Below, piece after piece: positions 25,071 through 33,163 of a DNA stretch of 37,530 nt. Position 1 is the stretch's first letter. Every line of letters begins with the position of its first letter. The notes under the pieces are model-generated. The model had not been told where the DNA came from and did not search any database. It saw nothing but the letters and a program-made list of their open reading frames with translations. Made by a program: the position numbers and the translations under genes. The DNA lies in NCBI GenBank assembly GCA_000497835.1, contig KI547178.1:82869-120398 (forward strand), in the 5' to 3' direction. The DNA is from a gamma proteobacterium L18 (GTDB lineage: Bacteria; Pseudomonadota; Gammaproteobacteria; Pseudomonadales; Pseudomonadaceae).

Positions 25071-25157
25071 CTCTCGCGAGCAAGCTTTGCTCCCACGGTG
25101 TGAAGCCCTACACAAGTGTTCGGCGTAACACTGTGGGAGCAAAGCTTGCTCGCGAGG
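25071..25157. repeat. REP pair (AGCAAAGCTTGCT class), copy 3
   Basis: Left CTCTCGCGAGCAAGCTTTGC and right TGTGGGAGCAAAGCTTGCTC, the latter running into GCGAGGCGC, are inverted around a 38-bp spacer. The pair lies between the APH/ATPase gene and the pentapeptide-repeat gene. The rest of the 257-bp gap shows no other clear feature. Confidence 0.92.
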
Positions 25158-25197
25158 CGCCCTTTCAGACGCCACCACAAGCAAACTTTGCTGTTGC

Positions 25198-26754
25198 TTA
25201 CAGGCCCGGCAAACGCTGGCGGATCTGTTCTACCAGCTTGTCCAGGCTGCCGCTTTCATTGGTTTCCACGCGCTTGCTCAACGCCTGCTCTTCGGCAGTC
25301 AGCGGCTCACGGCTGGCCTGCTGGGCCTTGATCACCTCCAGGGTGGCGTCGGAAGGGTCGTTCTGCTCGGCCTGGCGCTGTTGCAGCCAGGCTTCCAGCA
25401 CGGCCTGCGGTGCGTTGCAGTCCAGAATCAGGAACGGCACGCCCGTGGTCTCGGCAACGGCCGCTGCCTGCTGGCGCTGGTCGTGCTTGAGGTAGGTGGC
25501 GTCGATCACCACCGGGAAACCGGCACGCAGGATGCTGTCGGCGACCTGATGCAGATGCTGGTAGGTGGTGACGCTGGCTTCATTGCTGTAGATGCCGCTC
25601 TGCAACAGATTGTCGCCCTGCTGCTCGCCGAACAGGCGCTTGCGCTCCACGTCCGAACGCAGGCGGATGGCGCCCAGGGCTTCGACCAGGCGCATGGCCA
25701 CGTAGCTCTTGCCCACCGCCGACACGCCGCTGGTCACGGCCAGGAAGCGCGACGGGATGGCGCTGTAGCTTTCGGCCAGGTTGGCGTACTTGCGGTACTG
25801 CTTGAAGGTGGTGGCGCGCTGCACGGCGTCCGACTCGGGCGTCAGGCCGAACAGGGCGACCTTGGCGCGCACCAGGGCGCGGTAGGCCTTGTAGAAGTTC
25901 AGCAGGTCCAGGCCGCGGTAGTCACCGGTCAGTTCCAGGTACTGGCTGATGAAGCGACGGGCCAGGCATTTCAGGCCGCGGTCTTCCAGGTCCATGGCCA
26001 GGAAGCCGATGTCGGCGTACACGTCGGTGAAGCGGAACGGCTCGTTGAACTCGATGCAGTCGAAAATCACCACTTCGCCGTCGATCAGCGTGGCATTGCC
26101 CAAGTGGATGTCACCGTGGCACTCGCGGATGAAACCGTCGGCCTTGCGCGCTTGCAGCAGCGGCTTGAGACGCTCGAAGCTGGCCTGGGCCCAGCCCTGC
26201 AGGGCGTCCAGTTGTTGCAGGTCGGCCGCATCCTTGAGGAATGGGCGGATCTGGTCGAAGTTCTGCTGTACCGGGGCCATCACCGCATCCGGGGTGCCGG
26301 CTTCGTTGGCGGCGGGCACCACCGGGGCGCTGAGGTGGAATTCGGCAATCTGGCGGGCCATGGAGTCGATGTGCGTGCTGGTCAGCTCGCCGTTCGCCTG
26401 CAGTGTGCTGAGCAGGTTGCTCTGCGGGAACTGGCGCACTTGCAGGGCGTACTCGATGGCCGGGCCTTCGCCGCCCAGTACCGGGGCTTCGGCAGTGCCG
26501 GTGATCGGCAGCACCTGCAGGTACAGGTCGTCGGTCAGGCGCTGGTTCAGGCGCAGTTCTTCGTTGCAGAAGTGCGCGCGCGATTCCAGGCTGGAGAAGT
26601 CCAGGAAGCCGAAATTCATCGGTTTCTTGATCTTGTACACGTAGGGACCGGTGAGCAGCACCCAGGAAATGTGCGTCTCGATGACCTGGAAGCCCTCGAC
26701 GGGATGCGGGTAAAGGGCCGGGTTCTGCAGGGCGGCAATAAGGGCTTGGCTCAC
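25198..26754 (-). CDS. Fused aminoglycoside phosphotransferase-like / AAA ATPase protein
   Basis: A 518-residue two-domain protein. Residues 1 to about 330 form a kinase-like (APH/choline kinase) domain with YVYKIKKPMNFGFLDFSS, the catalytic loop IRECHGDIHLGNATLIDG and metal-binding DCIEFNEPFRFTDVYADIGF. Residues from about 340 form a P-loop kinase domain with SGVSAVGKSYVAMRLVEALG (an altered Walker A), RLRSDVERKRLFG and FPVVIDATYLKHDQR. Such fusions are widespread in proteobacteria; the substrate is unknown and resistance should not be assumed. The start is a GTG at 26754 with AAGGA about 6 nt upstream. It is divergent from mrcB. Confidence 0.9.
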   Translation of the reverse strand: MSQALIAALQNPALYPHPVEGFQVIETHISWVLLTGPYVYKIKKPMNFGFLDFSSLESRAHFCNEELRLNQRLTDDLYLQVLPITGTAEAPVLGGEGPAIEYALQVRQFPQSNLLSTLQANGELTSTHIDSMARQIAEFHLSAPVVPAANEAGTPDAVMAPVQQNFDQIRPFLKDAADLQQLDALQGWAQASFERLKPLLQARKADGFIRECHGDIHLGNATLIDGEVVIFDCIEFNEPFRFTDVYADIGFLAMDLEDRGLKCLARRFISQYLELTGDYRGLDLLNFYKAYRALVRAKVALFGLTPESDAVQRATTFKQYRKYANLAESYSAIPSRFLAVTSGVSAVGKSYVAMRLVEALGAIRLRSDVERKRLFGEQQGDNLLQSGIYSNEASVTTYQHLHQVADSILRAGFPVVIDATYLKHDQRQQAAAVAETTGVPFLILDCNAPQAVLEAWLQQRQAEQNDPSDATLEVIKAQQASREPLTAEEQALSKRVETNESGSLDKLVEQIRQRLPGL

Positions 26755-26856
26755 GGGCGGTCCTTCAAGAGTTGGAAATTCAAGGCCCGCATTATGGCCG
26801 CTGGTGGGCCCTGTGCAAACCTTTCATGGTCGCTTGTCGTCGTGCCGCCGGGACGT

Positions 26857-26885
26857 CTGCCCAGCGGGAATAAAGTGCGTATAAT
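26857..26885 (+). promoter_or_regulatory. mrcB promoter, -10 box 8 bp before the ATG
   Basis: TATAAT at 26880-26885 is a perfect -10. CTGCCC at 26857-26862 (17-bp spacing) is a weak -35. Transcription would start at about 26891-26893, just before or at the ATG at 26894, giving a leader of 0 to 4 nt. Confidence 0.55.
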
Positions 26886-26893
26886 CCGCCGCC

Positions 26894-29212
26894 ATGACTC
26901 GATCCCGATCCCCCCGCACCCCTAAAAAACGCGCCTCCGGCGGCCTTCCTACCTGGCTTGGCTGGGGCCTGAAGCTGGGCCTGGTAGGCCTGGTGATACT
27001 GGCAGGCTTCGCCGTGTACCTGGATGCCATCGTGCAGGAGAAGTTCTCCGGCAAGCGCTGGACCATCCCGGCCAAGGTCTACGCCCGGCCGCTGGAGATG
27101 TTCGTCGGCCAGAAACTGAGCGAAACCGACTTCCTCACCGAACTCGACGCCCTGGGCTACCGCCGCAGCGCCGCCCTGGACGGCCCCGGCACCGCCGTGG
27201 TCAAGGGCACGTCGGTAAGCCTCAATACCCGTGGCTTCCAGTTCTATGAAGGCCTGGAGAAAGCCCAGCCGGTGCAAGTGCGCTTCAATGGCGACTATGT
27301 GGCCGAGCTCAGCAGCCTGGACGGCGCCAAGCTGCCGGTGGTGCGCCTGGAGCCGCTGCTGATCGGTGGCCTGTACCCCAAAAACCTTGAAGACCGCATT
27401 CTGATCAAGCTCGATCAGGTGCCGCCGTATCTGCTCGACACCCTGGTCACGGTGGAAGACCGCGACTTCTATCACCACTTCGGCGTGTCGCCCAAGTCCA
27501 TCGCCCGTGCCATCTGGGTCAACACCTCGGCCGGGCAGATGCGCCAGGGCGGCAGTACCCTGACCCAGCAGTTGGTGAAGAACTTCTACCTGACCAACGA
27601 ACGCAGCCTGAGCCGCAAACTCACCGAAGCGATGATGGCGGTGCTGCTGGAGATTCACTACAGCAAGCAGGAGATTCTGGAGGCGTACCTCAACGAGGTG
27701 TTCATCGGTCAGGACGGCCAGCGTGCGGTGCACGGCTTCGGTCTGGCCAGTCAGTTCTTCTTCAGCCAGCCGCTGTCGGAGCTCAAGCTGCATCAGGTGG
27801 CGTTGCTGGTGGGCATGGTCAAGGGGCCGTCCTACTACAACCCGCGTCGCTACCCGGACCGTGCGCTGGAACGCCGCAATCTGGTGCTCGACCTGCTGGC
27901 GCAGCAGGGCGTGGCCACCCAGGCCCAAGTGGATGCGGCGAAGAAAATGCCGTTGGGCGTGAGCAAGCAGGGCAGCCTGGCGGACAGCTCGTTCCCCGGC
28001 TTCCTGGACCTGGTGAAGCGCCAGTTGCGTGAAGACTACCGCGACGAAGACTTGACCGAGGAAGGTCTGCGGATCTTCACCAGTTTCGACCCGATCCTGC
28101 AGCAAAAGGCTGAAGCGTCGGTGACCGACACCTTCAAACGCCTGGGCAACCGCAAGGGCGTGGACGATGTGGAAGCCGCCATGGTCGTCACCAACCCGGA
28201 AAGCGGCGAAGTGCAGGCCCTGGTCGGCAGCCGCGTGCCGGGCTTCGCCGGTTTCAACCGGGCCCTGGACGCCGTGCGCCCGATCGGCTCGCTGGTCAAG
28301 CCGTCGATTTACCTGACGGCGCTGGAGAAACCCAGCCAGTACACCCTGACCAGCTGGGTCAAGGATGAGCCATTCGAAGTGAAGGGTGCCGACGGCCAGA
28401 TCTGGCGGCCGAAGAACTACGAAGGCAACGCCAACGGCACGATCTTCCTGTACCAGGGCCTGGCGCACTCCCTGAACCTGTCCACGGCGCGCCTTGGCCT
28501 GGACCTGGGCGTGCCCAACGTGTTCAAGACCATTTCCAAGCTGGGCGTGGACGTGGACTGGCCGACCTACCCGTCGATGCTGCTGGGTGCCGGGGGCATG
28601 TCGCCTATCCAGGTGGCCACCATGTACCAGACCATCGCCAATGGCGGCTTCAATACGCCGATGCGCGGCATTCGCAGTGTGCTGACCGCCGATGGCGAGC
28701 CGCTCAAGCGTTACCCGTTCCAAGTGCAGCAGCGCTTTGATCCGGGCTCCATCTACCTGATCCAGAACGCCATGCAGCGCGTGATGCGCGAAGGTACCGG
28801 CCGCTCGGTGTACAACGTGCTGCCCAGCTCGCTGAACCTGGCGGGCAAGACCGGTACCAGTAACGACTCGCGCGACAGCTGGTTCGCCGGCTTCAGCCAG
28901 GACGTGCTGGCGGTGGTGTGGATTGGCCGTGACGACAACGGCAAGACGCCGTTCACCGGTGCCACCGGCGCGCTGCAGGTGTGGACCAGTTTCATGAAGA
29001 AGGCCGATCCGCTGCCGCTGGACACCCCGGTGCCGGACAACGTGGTACAGGCCTGGATCGACCCGCACACCGGCCAGGGCTCGGACGCCAACTGCCCTGG
29101 CGCGGTACAGATGCCGTATATTCGTGGTAGCGAACCCGCTGCAGGCCCCGCCTGCGGTAGCCAGGCACCGGCCGATTCCGTGATGGATTGGGTCAAGGGC
29201 TGGCTCAATTAA
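26894..29212 (+). CDS. mrcB: Penicillin-binding protein 1B (bifunctional)
   Basis: A 772-residue peptidoglycan glycosyltransferase/transpeptidase. It has a basic cytoplasmic tail (MTRSRSPRTPKKRASGG), one membrane helix (about 25-43) and a UB2H-like region. The GT51 domain carries catalytic Glu188 in TVEDRDFYHHFG, QGGSTLTQQLVKNFYLT and KQEILEAYLNEVFIGQ. The transpeptidase domain carries Ser466 and Lys469 in RPIGSLVKPS, SLNLS and KTGT beginning at Lys652. It builds and cross-links the cell wall at the inner membrane. An in-frame TAA lies inside the -10 box (26882-26884) and no other Met precedes the membrane helix, so the ATG at 26894 is fixed although no ribosome site is seen. Its likely activator lpoP is next. 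Confidence 0.96.
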   Translation: MTRSRSPRTPKKRASGGLPTWLGWGLKLGLVGLVILAGFAVYLDAIVQEKFSGKRWTIPAKVYARPLEMFVGQKLSETDFLTELDALGYRRSAALDGPGTAVVKGTSVSLNTRGFQFYEGLEKAQPVQVRFNGDYVAELSSLDGAKLPVVRLEPLLIGGLYPKNLEDRILIKLDQVPPYLLDTLVTVEDRDFYHHFGVSPKSIARAIWVNTSAGQMRQGGSTLTQQLVKNFYLTNERSLSRKLTEAMMAVLLEIHYSKQEILEAYLNEVFIGQDGQRAVHGFGLASQFFFSQPLSELKLHQVALLVGMVKGPSYYNPRRYPDRALERRNLVLDLLAQQGVATQAQVDAAKKMPLGVSKQGSLADSSFPGFLDLVKRQLREDYRDEDLTEEGLRIFTSFDPILQQKAEASVTDTFKRLGNRKGVDDVEAAMVVTNPESGEVQALVGSRVPGFAGFNRALDAVRPIGSLVKPSIYLTALEKPSQYTLTSWVKDEPFEVKGADGQIWRPKNYEGNANGTIFLYQGLAHSLNLSTARLGLDLGVPNVFKTISKLGVDVDWPTYPSMLLGAGGMSPIQVATMYQTIANGGFNTPMRGIRSVLTADGEPLKRYPFQVQQRFDPGSIYLIQNAMQRVMREGTGRSVYNVLPSSLNLAGKTGTSNDSRDSWFAGFSQDVLAVVWIGRDDNGKTPFTGATGALQVWTSFMKKADPLPLDTPVPDNVVQAWIDPHTGQGSDANCPGAVQMPYIRGSEPAAGPACGSQAPADSVMDWVKGWLN

Positions 29213-29228
29213 GAGCAGCTGGGAGCTT

Positions 29229-29291
29229 TAAGCTGCAAGCTGCAAGTTTGAGGCGGTACGCGGTGGCTGTTAGCTTGCAGCTTGCAGCTTA
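29229..29291. repeat. 18-bp perfect inverted repeat of GCTGCAA units
   Basis: TAAGCTGCAAGCTGCAAG (29229-29246) and its exact complement (29274-29291) flank a 27-bp spacer between mrcB and lpoP. A related CCTGCAGCTT follows at 29294. The class differs from the REP elements elsewhere in the window. It may form a hairpin in the mrcB-lpoP transcript. Confidence 0.85.
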
Positions 29292-29325
29292 AGGCCTGCA
29301 GCTTCACCTGTGATGAGGAATCGAA

Positions 29326-30069
29326 GTGAACAAGTGGTGGTTTCCTGCTGTAACGGCCCTGGCGCTGCTCAATGGCTGCGCCACGGTGCCGCAAGGTTCA
29401 ATCCCGGTGGTGGACTCGGGCAGTGCCGTGTCCAACAGCGAGCGCGTGTCGGCCAGCAACCGGGGCTACGCCTCGGTGCAGCGTCAGGCGCCGCGCCCCG
29501 TGTCGGAAGATTCGGGTGTAGTGGTGATGCCTCAGGGCAATTCCGCGCCCATGACCTTCGCTGCGCCGCAAAACGCGCCGATCAGCACCGGGCCGATCAC
29601 CCCGGGTGCCTACACCCCACCGCCAGCGGCTGCCCAGCCGTATAACAGCGCGCCGGTCACCAGCAATTACTCGATGCCGTCGAGCAACAGCGCGCCTACC
29701 GGCATCCCGCGTGGCAACACCGGTGGTGGCCTGGCCGCTGACGAACAGCTGGACGGCCCGGTGCTGGCGCTGTTGACCACTGCCCAGCAGCAACAGGGCG
29801 GGGGCGACCTCAACGGTGCCTCGTCTAGCCTGGAGCGTGCCCAGCGCATTGCCCCGCGCGAGCCGCAGGTGCTGTACCGTCTGGCCCAGGTGCGCCTGTC
29901 CCAGGGCGATGCCCCGCAGGCCGAGCAACTGGCCCGCCGTGCCCTGACGTACGCCAATGGCCGGCCAGACCTGCAGGCCAGCCTGTGGAACACCATCGCT
30001 CAAGCCCGCGAAAAACAGGGTGACAGTGCCGGTGCCAACCTGGCTCGCCAGAAAGCGTCGGGGAATTGA
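29326..30069 (+). CDS. lpoP: TPR lipoprotein, probable PBP1b activator LpoP
   Basis: A 247-residue lipoprotein. It starts at a GTG with GAGGA 7 nt upstream (MNKWWFPAVTALALLNGCAT), where LNGC is the lipobox and Cys18 the lipidated residue. Residues about 20-140 are a long low-complexity linker rich in Pro, Ser, Ala and Asn, suited to spanning the periplasm. Residues from about 145 carry TPR-type helices (GGDLNGASSSLERAQRIAPR, LYRLAQVRLSQGDAPQAEQL, ARRALTYANGRPD). In P. aeruginosa a TPR lipoprotein encoded beside ponB was shown to activate PBP1b (LpoP). The place and architecture match; the function here is inferred. Its stop overlaps the start of yqcC. Confidence 0.85.
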   Translation: MNKWWFPAVTALALLNGCATVPQGSIPVVDSGSAVSNSERVSASNRGYASVQRQAPRPVSEDSGVVVMPQGNSAPMTFAAPQNAPISTGPITPGAYTPPPAAAQPYNSAPVTSNYSMPSSNSAPTGIPRGNTGGGLAADEQLDGPVLALLTTAQQQQGGGDLNGASSSLERAQRIAPREPQVLYRLAQVRLSQGDAPQAEQLARRALTYANGRPDLQASLWNTIAQAREKQGDSAGANLARQKASGN

Positions 30070-30401
30070 TGATGGACGCACGTTTTCCGCAGATCGCCGA
30101 CCATTTGCTGCTGATCGAGCGTGAGCTGCGGGTGCAGGGGTGGTGGAGCGAAGCGCTGCCAACGGCTGAACAGTTGTCCAGCCAGGAGCCTTTCAGCGTC
30201 GACGTCCTCGACTTTTCCCAGTGGCTGCAGTGGATCTTCCTGCCGCGCATGAAGCAGATCCTTGAACAGGACCTGCCATTGCCCAATGCGTCGGGGATTC
30301 TGGCCATGGCCGAGATGGTGTATGCCGACCAGGCCGAGAAAAGCCGTGGTATTCGGGTGTTGTTGCATGAGTTTGATGAGTTGATTGCCCGGCATTCCTG
30401 A
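30069..30401 (+). CDS. yqcC: YqcC family protein (DUF446)
   Basis: A 110-residue all-helical protein (MMDARFPQIADHLLLIEREL, WWSEALPTAEQLSSQEPFSV, LDFSQWLQWIFLPRMKQILE), matching the YqcC/DUF446 family. In E. coli yqcC neighbours truC (yqcB), which makes a tRNA pseudouridine link possible, but no function is established. The ATG at 30069 overlaps the lpoP stop (TGATG); the next codon is also ATG. It is followed by a repeat element. Confidence 0.88.
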   Translation: MMDARFPQIADHLLLIERELRVQGWWSEALPTAEQLSSQEPFSVDVLDFSQWLQWIFLPRMKQILEQDLPLPNASGILAMAEMVYADQAEKSRGIRVLLHEFDELIARHS

Positions 30402-30420
30402 TTGGAATTGCGGTGTCTGC

Positions 30421-30589
30421 TTCCCGAGCTTTGCTCGGTCCCACACCGTTCGCGGCAGTGGGGTCAGTCAGGCAAAGCACTTAGCCTTTGGTGGCGCCAC
30501 AGACAAACCTGCGGTGCGCCAAGAGCTGTAAGCTTTGCCTTCCTGACACCACTGCCGGGAAGGGTGTGGGACCGAGCGAAGCTCGGCAA
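30421..30589. repeat. 169-bp palindromic MITE-like element, copy 3
   Basis: Outer ends TTCCCGAGCTTTGCTCGGTC and its near-inverse; inner arms ACACCGTTCGCGGCAGTG, then GGTCAGTCAGGCAAAGC, with inverses at the right. The core TTTGGTGGCGCCACAGACAA runs on to ACCTGCGGTGCGCCA and aligns with the reverse complement of the core of the copy at 1307. It lies between the converging yqcC and DUF4124 genes. Confidence 0.87.
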
Positions 30590-30604
30590 GGGCGCCCCAC
30601 CGCT

Positions 30605-31036
30605 CTACTGGCAGTTCTCCGCCAACTGCTTCTGCACCAGCGCAATTTTCCCCTGGCGCTCCTCCTCCGTCAGCGGCTTCAACTCCCCGCCAATCTCCTG
30701 GCGAATCCTCGGATTGCCCTGCAACTGCGCCAGATTGTTACGGCTGGTGTCGCAGAATTGCGCCATCCGATCATCCGCTTCCTGAACCTGCTGTTGCACC
30801 TGCTGGTCGGCCGCACGCTGCGCGGCCTCGGCCTGGGCAGGGTCGTGCGCTTTGGGCATGGCCGGCGGCGGAGCCACTGGTCTGGCCGCATCCACCGGGG
30901 TGGCGTTCTGCCCGGTCGGCGGCTGGGCGTCGAAGTGGGTCACGCCCTGGCTGTCGACCCATTTGTAGATCTGGGCGGCGACGCCCGCAGGGCTTGCCAG
31001 CACCAGCGCAATTACCGGGATGAGGATCACTCGCAT
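30605..31036 (-). CDS. DUF4124 domain-containing exported protein
   Basis: A 143-residue protein with a signal peptide (MRVILIPVIALVLASPAGVA, cleavage likely after VAA). A DUF4124 segment follows (QIYKWVDSQGVTHFDAQPPT), then a Pro/Ala-rich linker and a helical Gln-rich region (AQRAADQQVQQQVQEADDRM), ending in a segment with two cysteines (FCDTSRNN and ENCQ) that could pair. Family function is unknown; the location is probably periplasmic. An AAGGA site lies 6 nt upstream of the ATG. It is divergent from ilvI across a 400-bp gap. Confidence 0.9.
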   Translation of the reverse strand: MRVILIPVIALVLASPAGVAAQIYKWVDSQGVTHFDAQPPTGQNATPVDAARPVAPPPAMPKAHDPAQAEAAQRAADQQVQQQVQEADDRMAQFCDTSRNNLAQLQGNPRIRQEIGGELKPLTEEERQGKIALVQKQLAENCQ

Positions 31037-31146
31037 GCTAATTCCTTGATCATTAACGCAATCACTAAACTACCTGAGACGCTTCTGAGCAAATGTTTTC
31101 TGCATCTGGCGAAAAAATTGGCACGCATTAAATTGCAACAGATGGC

Positions 31147-31175
31147 TTGACTTGAGCGTCGCGAATCACAACAAT
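31147..31175 (+). promoter_or_regulatory. Candidate promoter of ilvI-ilvH-ilvC
   Basis: TTGACT (31147-31152), a 17-bp spacer and AACAAT (31170-31175; 4 of 6) form a fair sigma-70 promoter about 260 bp upstream of the ilvI start. The leader from there to 31436 holds several short stems but no Leu/Val/Ile-rich leader peptide and no clear attenuator that I can see. Confidence 0.4.
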
Positions 31176-31436
31176 CGTAAGTCCGCTGTATAGGGACTGC
31201 CAGAAGCAGACCTTACCAGCAGATCATGAGGCGCACACCCGCGCCGACCCGCAACACCCGCAACGCGTTACCTCGCGCTGGGTGGGAAACCCCCGCAACA
31301 CTTTGGGGAAGTCCCAATACTTGCTCAGTCAGTGCTGACGTAGTCGGCGACCACCGTCGCTCATGCTCTGCTGGCAGTAAACCTATTAAGACCCGTTCCC
31401 ATGGAGCGGTATTCTGGCGTTTTAGAGGTGAACAAC

Positions 31437-33161
31437 GTGGAGCTTTTATCTGGCGCTGAGATGGTCGTCCGCTTTTTGCGTGACGAAGGCGTTAAGCACA
31501 TCTACGGGTACCCTGGTGGTGCTCTCCTGCATGTTTACGATGCCCTGTTCAAAGAACCGGAAGTGGAACACATCCTGGTTCGCCACGAGCAGGCCGCAAC
31601 CCATATGGCTGACGGCTATGCCCGTGCCACCGGCAAGGCCGGCGTGGTACTGGTGACCTCCGGCCCGGGTGCGACCAACGCCATCACCGGCATCGCCACG
31701 GCCTACATGGACTCGATCCCCATGGTCGTGCTGTCCGGCCAGGTTGCTTCCACTCTGGTAGGTACCGACGCGTTCCAGGAAACCGACATGATCGGTATTT
31801 CCCGGCCGATCGTGAAGCACAGCTTCATGATCAAGCACGCGTCGGAAATCCCTGAAGTCATGAAAAAAGCCTTCTACCTGGCGCAGTCCGGTCGCCCGGG
31901 GCCTGTCGTTGTCGACATCCCGAAAGACATGACCAACCCGGCCGAGAAGTTCGAATACGTTTACCCGAAAAAGGCCAAGCTGCGTTCCTACAGCCCGGCC
32001 GTTCGTGGTCACTCGGGCCAGATCCGCAAGGCCGTGGAAATGCTGCTGGCCGCCAAGCGTCCGGTGATGTACGCCGGCGGTGGCGTGATTCTGGGCGGCG
32101 CTTCGGCGCAGCTGACCGAGCTGGCGCAACTGCTGAACCTGCCGGTCACCAACACCCTGATGGGCCTGGGCGCCTACCCGGGCATGGACCGTCAGTTCGT
32201 GGGCATGCTGGGCATGCACGGCAGCTACACCGCCAACCTGACCATGCACCACGCCGACGTGATCCTGGCCGTGGGTGCGCGCTTCGATGACCGTGTCATC
32301 AACGGCGCCAGCAAGTTCTGCCCGAACGCCAAGATCATCCACATCGACATCGACCCGGCATCGATCTCCAAGACCATCAAGGCAGACGTGCCTATCGTCG
32401 GCCCGGTCGACAGCGTGCTGACCGAGATGGTCGCCACCCTGAAGGAAATCGGCGAAACCCCGAACAAAGAGTCGGTGGCCAGTTGGTGGAAACAGGTTGA
32501 CGAGTGGCGCGGTGACAAAGGCCTGTTCCCTTACAACAAGGGCGACGGCAGCCTGATCAAGCCGCAGACCGTGATCGAGACCCTGTGCGAAGTGACCGGC
32601 GGCGAAGCCTACGTCAGCTCGGACGTGGGTCAGCATCAGATGTTCGCGGCCCAGTACTACAAGTTCAACAAGCCTAACCGCTGGATCAACTCCGGCGGCC
32701 TGGGCACCATGGGCTTCGGCCTGCCTGCCGCCATGGGCGTGCAGATGAGCTTCCCCGATGCACACGTGGCCTGCGTGACCGGTGAAGGCAGCATCCAGAT
32801 GAACATCCAGGAGCTGTCCACCTGCCTGCAGTACGACTTGCCGGTGAAGATCATCCTGCTCAACAACGGCGTGCTGGGCATGGTTCGCCAGTGGCAGGAC
32901 ATGAGCTATGGCGGTCGTCATTCGCACTCGTACGTGGAATCGCTGCCTGATTTCGTCAAGCTGGTTGAGGCCTACGGCCACGTCGGCATGCGTATCACCG
33001 ATCTGAAAGACTTGAAGCCGATGATGGAAAAAGCCTTCGCCATGAAGGACCGTCTGGTGTTCCTGGACATTCAGGTCGACGTCACCGAGCACGTCTACCC
33101 GATGCAGATCAAAGACGGTTCGATGCGCGATATGTGGCTGAGCAAGACGGAGCGTACCTAA
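31437..33161 (+). CDS. ilvI: Acetolactate synthase large subunit
   Basis: A 574-residue TPP enzyme that condenses pyruvate (or pyruvate with 2-oxobutyrate), the first common step to valine, leucine and isoleucine. Catalytic Glu51 lies in LVRHEQAATHMADGYARATG, followed by VVLVTSGPGATNAITGIATA, the FAD/central domain, and the TPP motif TGEGSIQMNIQELSTCLQYD to LLNN. The motif reads GEG where most family members have GDG. The start is a GTG at 31437 with GAGGTGA 5 nt upstream, giving the same length as E. coli IlvI; an ATG at 31401 lacks a ribosome site. The ilvH gene begins 2 nt after the stop. Confidence 0.97.
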   Translation: MELLSGAEMVVRFLRDEGVKHIYGYPGGALLHVYDALFKEPEVEHILVRHEQAATHMADGYARATGKAGVVLVTSGPGATNAITGIATAYMDSIPMVVLSGQVASTLVGTDAFQETDMIGISRPIVKHSFMIKHASEIPEVMKKAFYLAQSGRPGPVVVDIPKDMTNPAEKFEYVYPKKAKLRSYSPAVRGHSGQIRKAVEMLLAAKRPVMYAGGGVILGGASAQLTELAQLLNLPVTNTLMGLGAYPGMDRQFVGMLGMHGSYTANLTMHHADVILAVGARFDDRVINGASKFCPNAKIIHIDIDPASISKTIKADVPIVGPVDSVLTEMVATLKEIGETPNKESVASWWKQVDEWRGDKGLFPYNKGDGSLIKPQTVIETLCEVTGGEAYVSSDVGQHQMFAAQYYKFNKPNRWINSGGLGTMGFGLPAAMGVQMSFPDAHVACVTGEGSIQMNIQELSTCLQYDLPVKIILLNNGVLGMVRQWQDMSYGGRHSHSYVESLPDFVKLVEAYGHVGMRITDLKDLKPMMEKAFAMKDRLVFLDIQVDVTEHVYPMQIKDGSMRDMWLSKTERT

Positions 33162-33163
33162 CT

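Noticed and set aside
25198..26754. Aminoglycoside resistance gene
   Set aside because: The APH-like domain is part of a widespread fusion with a P-loop kinase domain in a housekeeping position; no evidence for a drug substrate.
26792..29068. 758-codon open frame on the minus strand opposite mrcB
   Set aside because: Antisense shadow of PBP1b; the product is His/Gln/Arg-rich without a recognisable domain.
31226..31459. 77-codon ORF upstream of ilvI considered as an attenuator leader peptide
   Set aside because: It is not enriched in Leu, Val or Ile codons, overlaps the ilvI start in another frame, and lacks a ribosome site.
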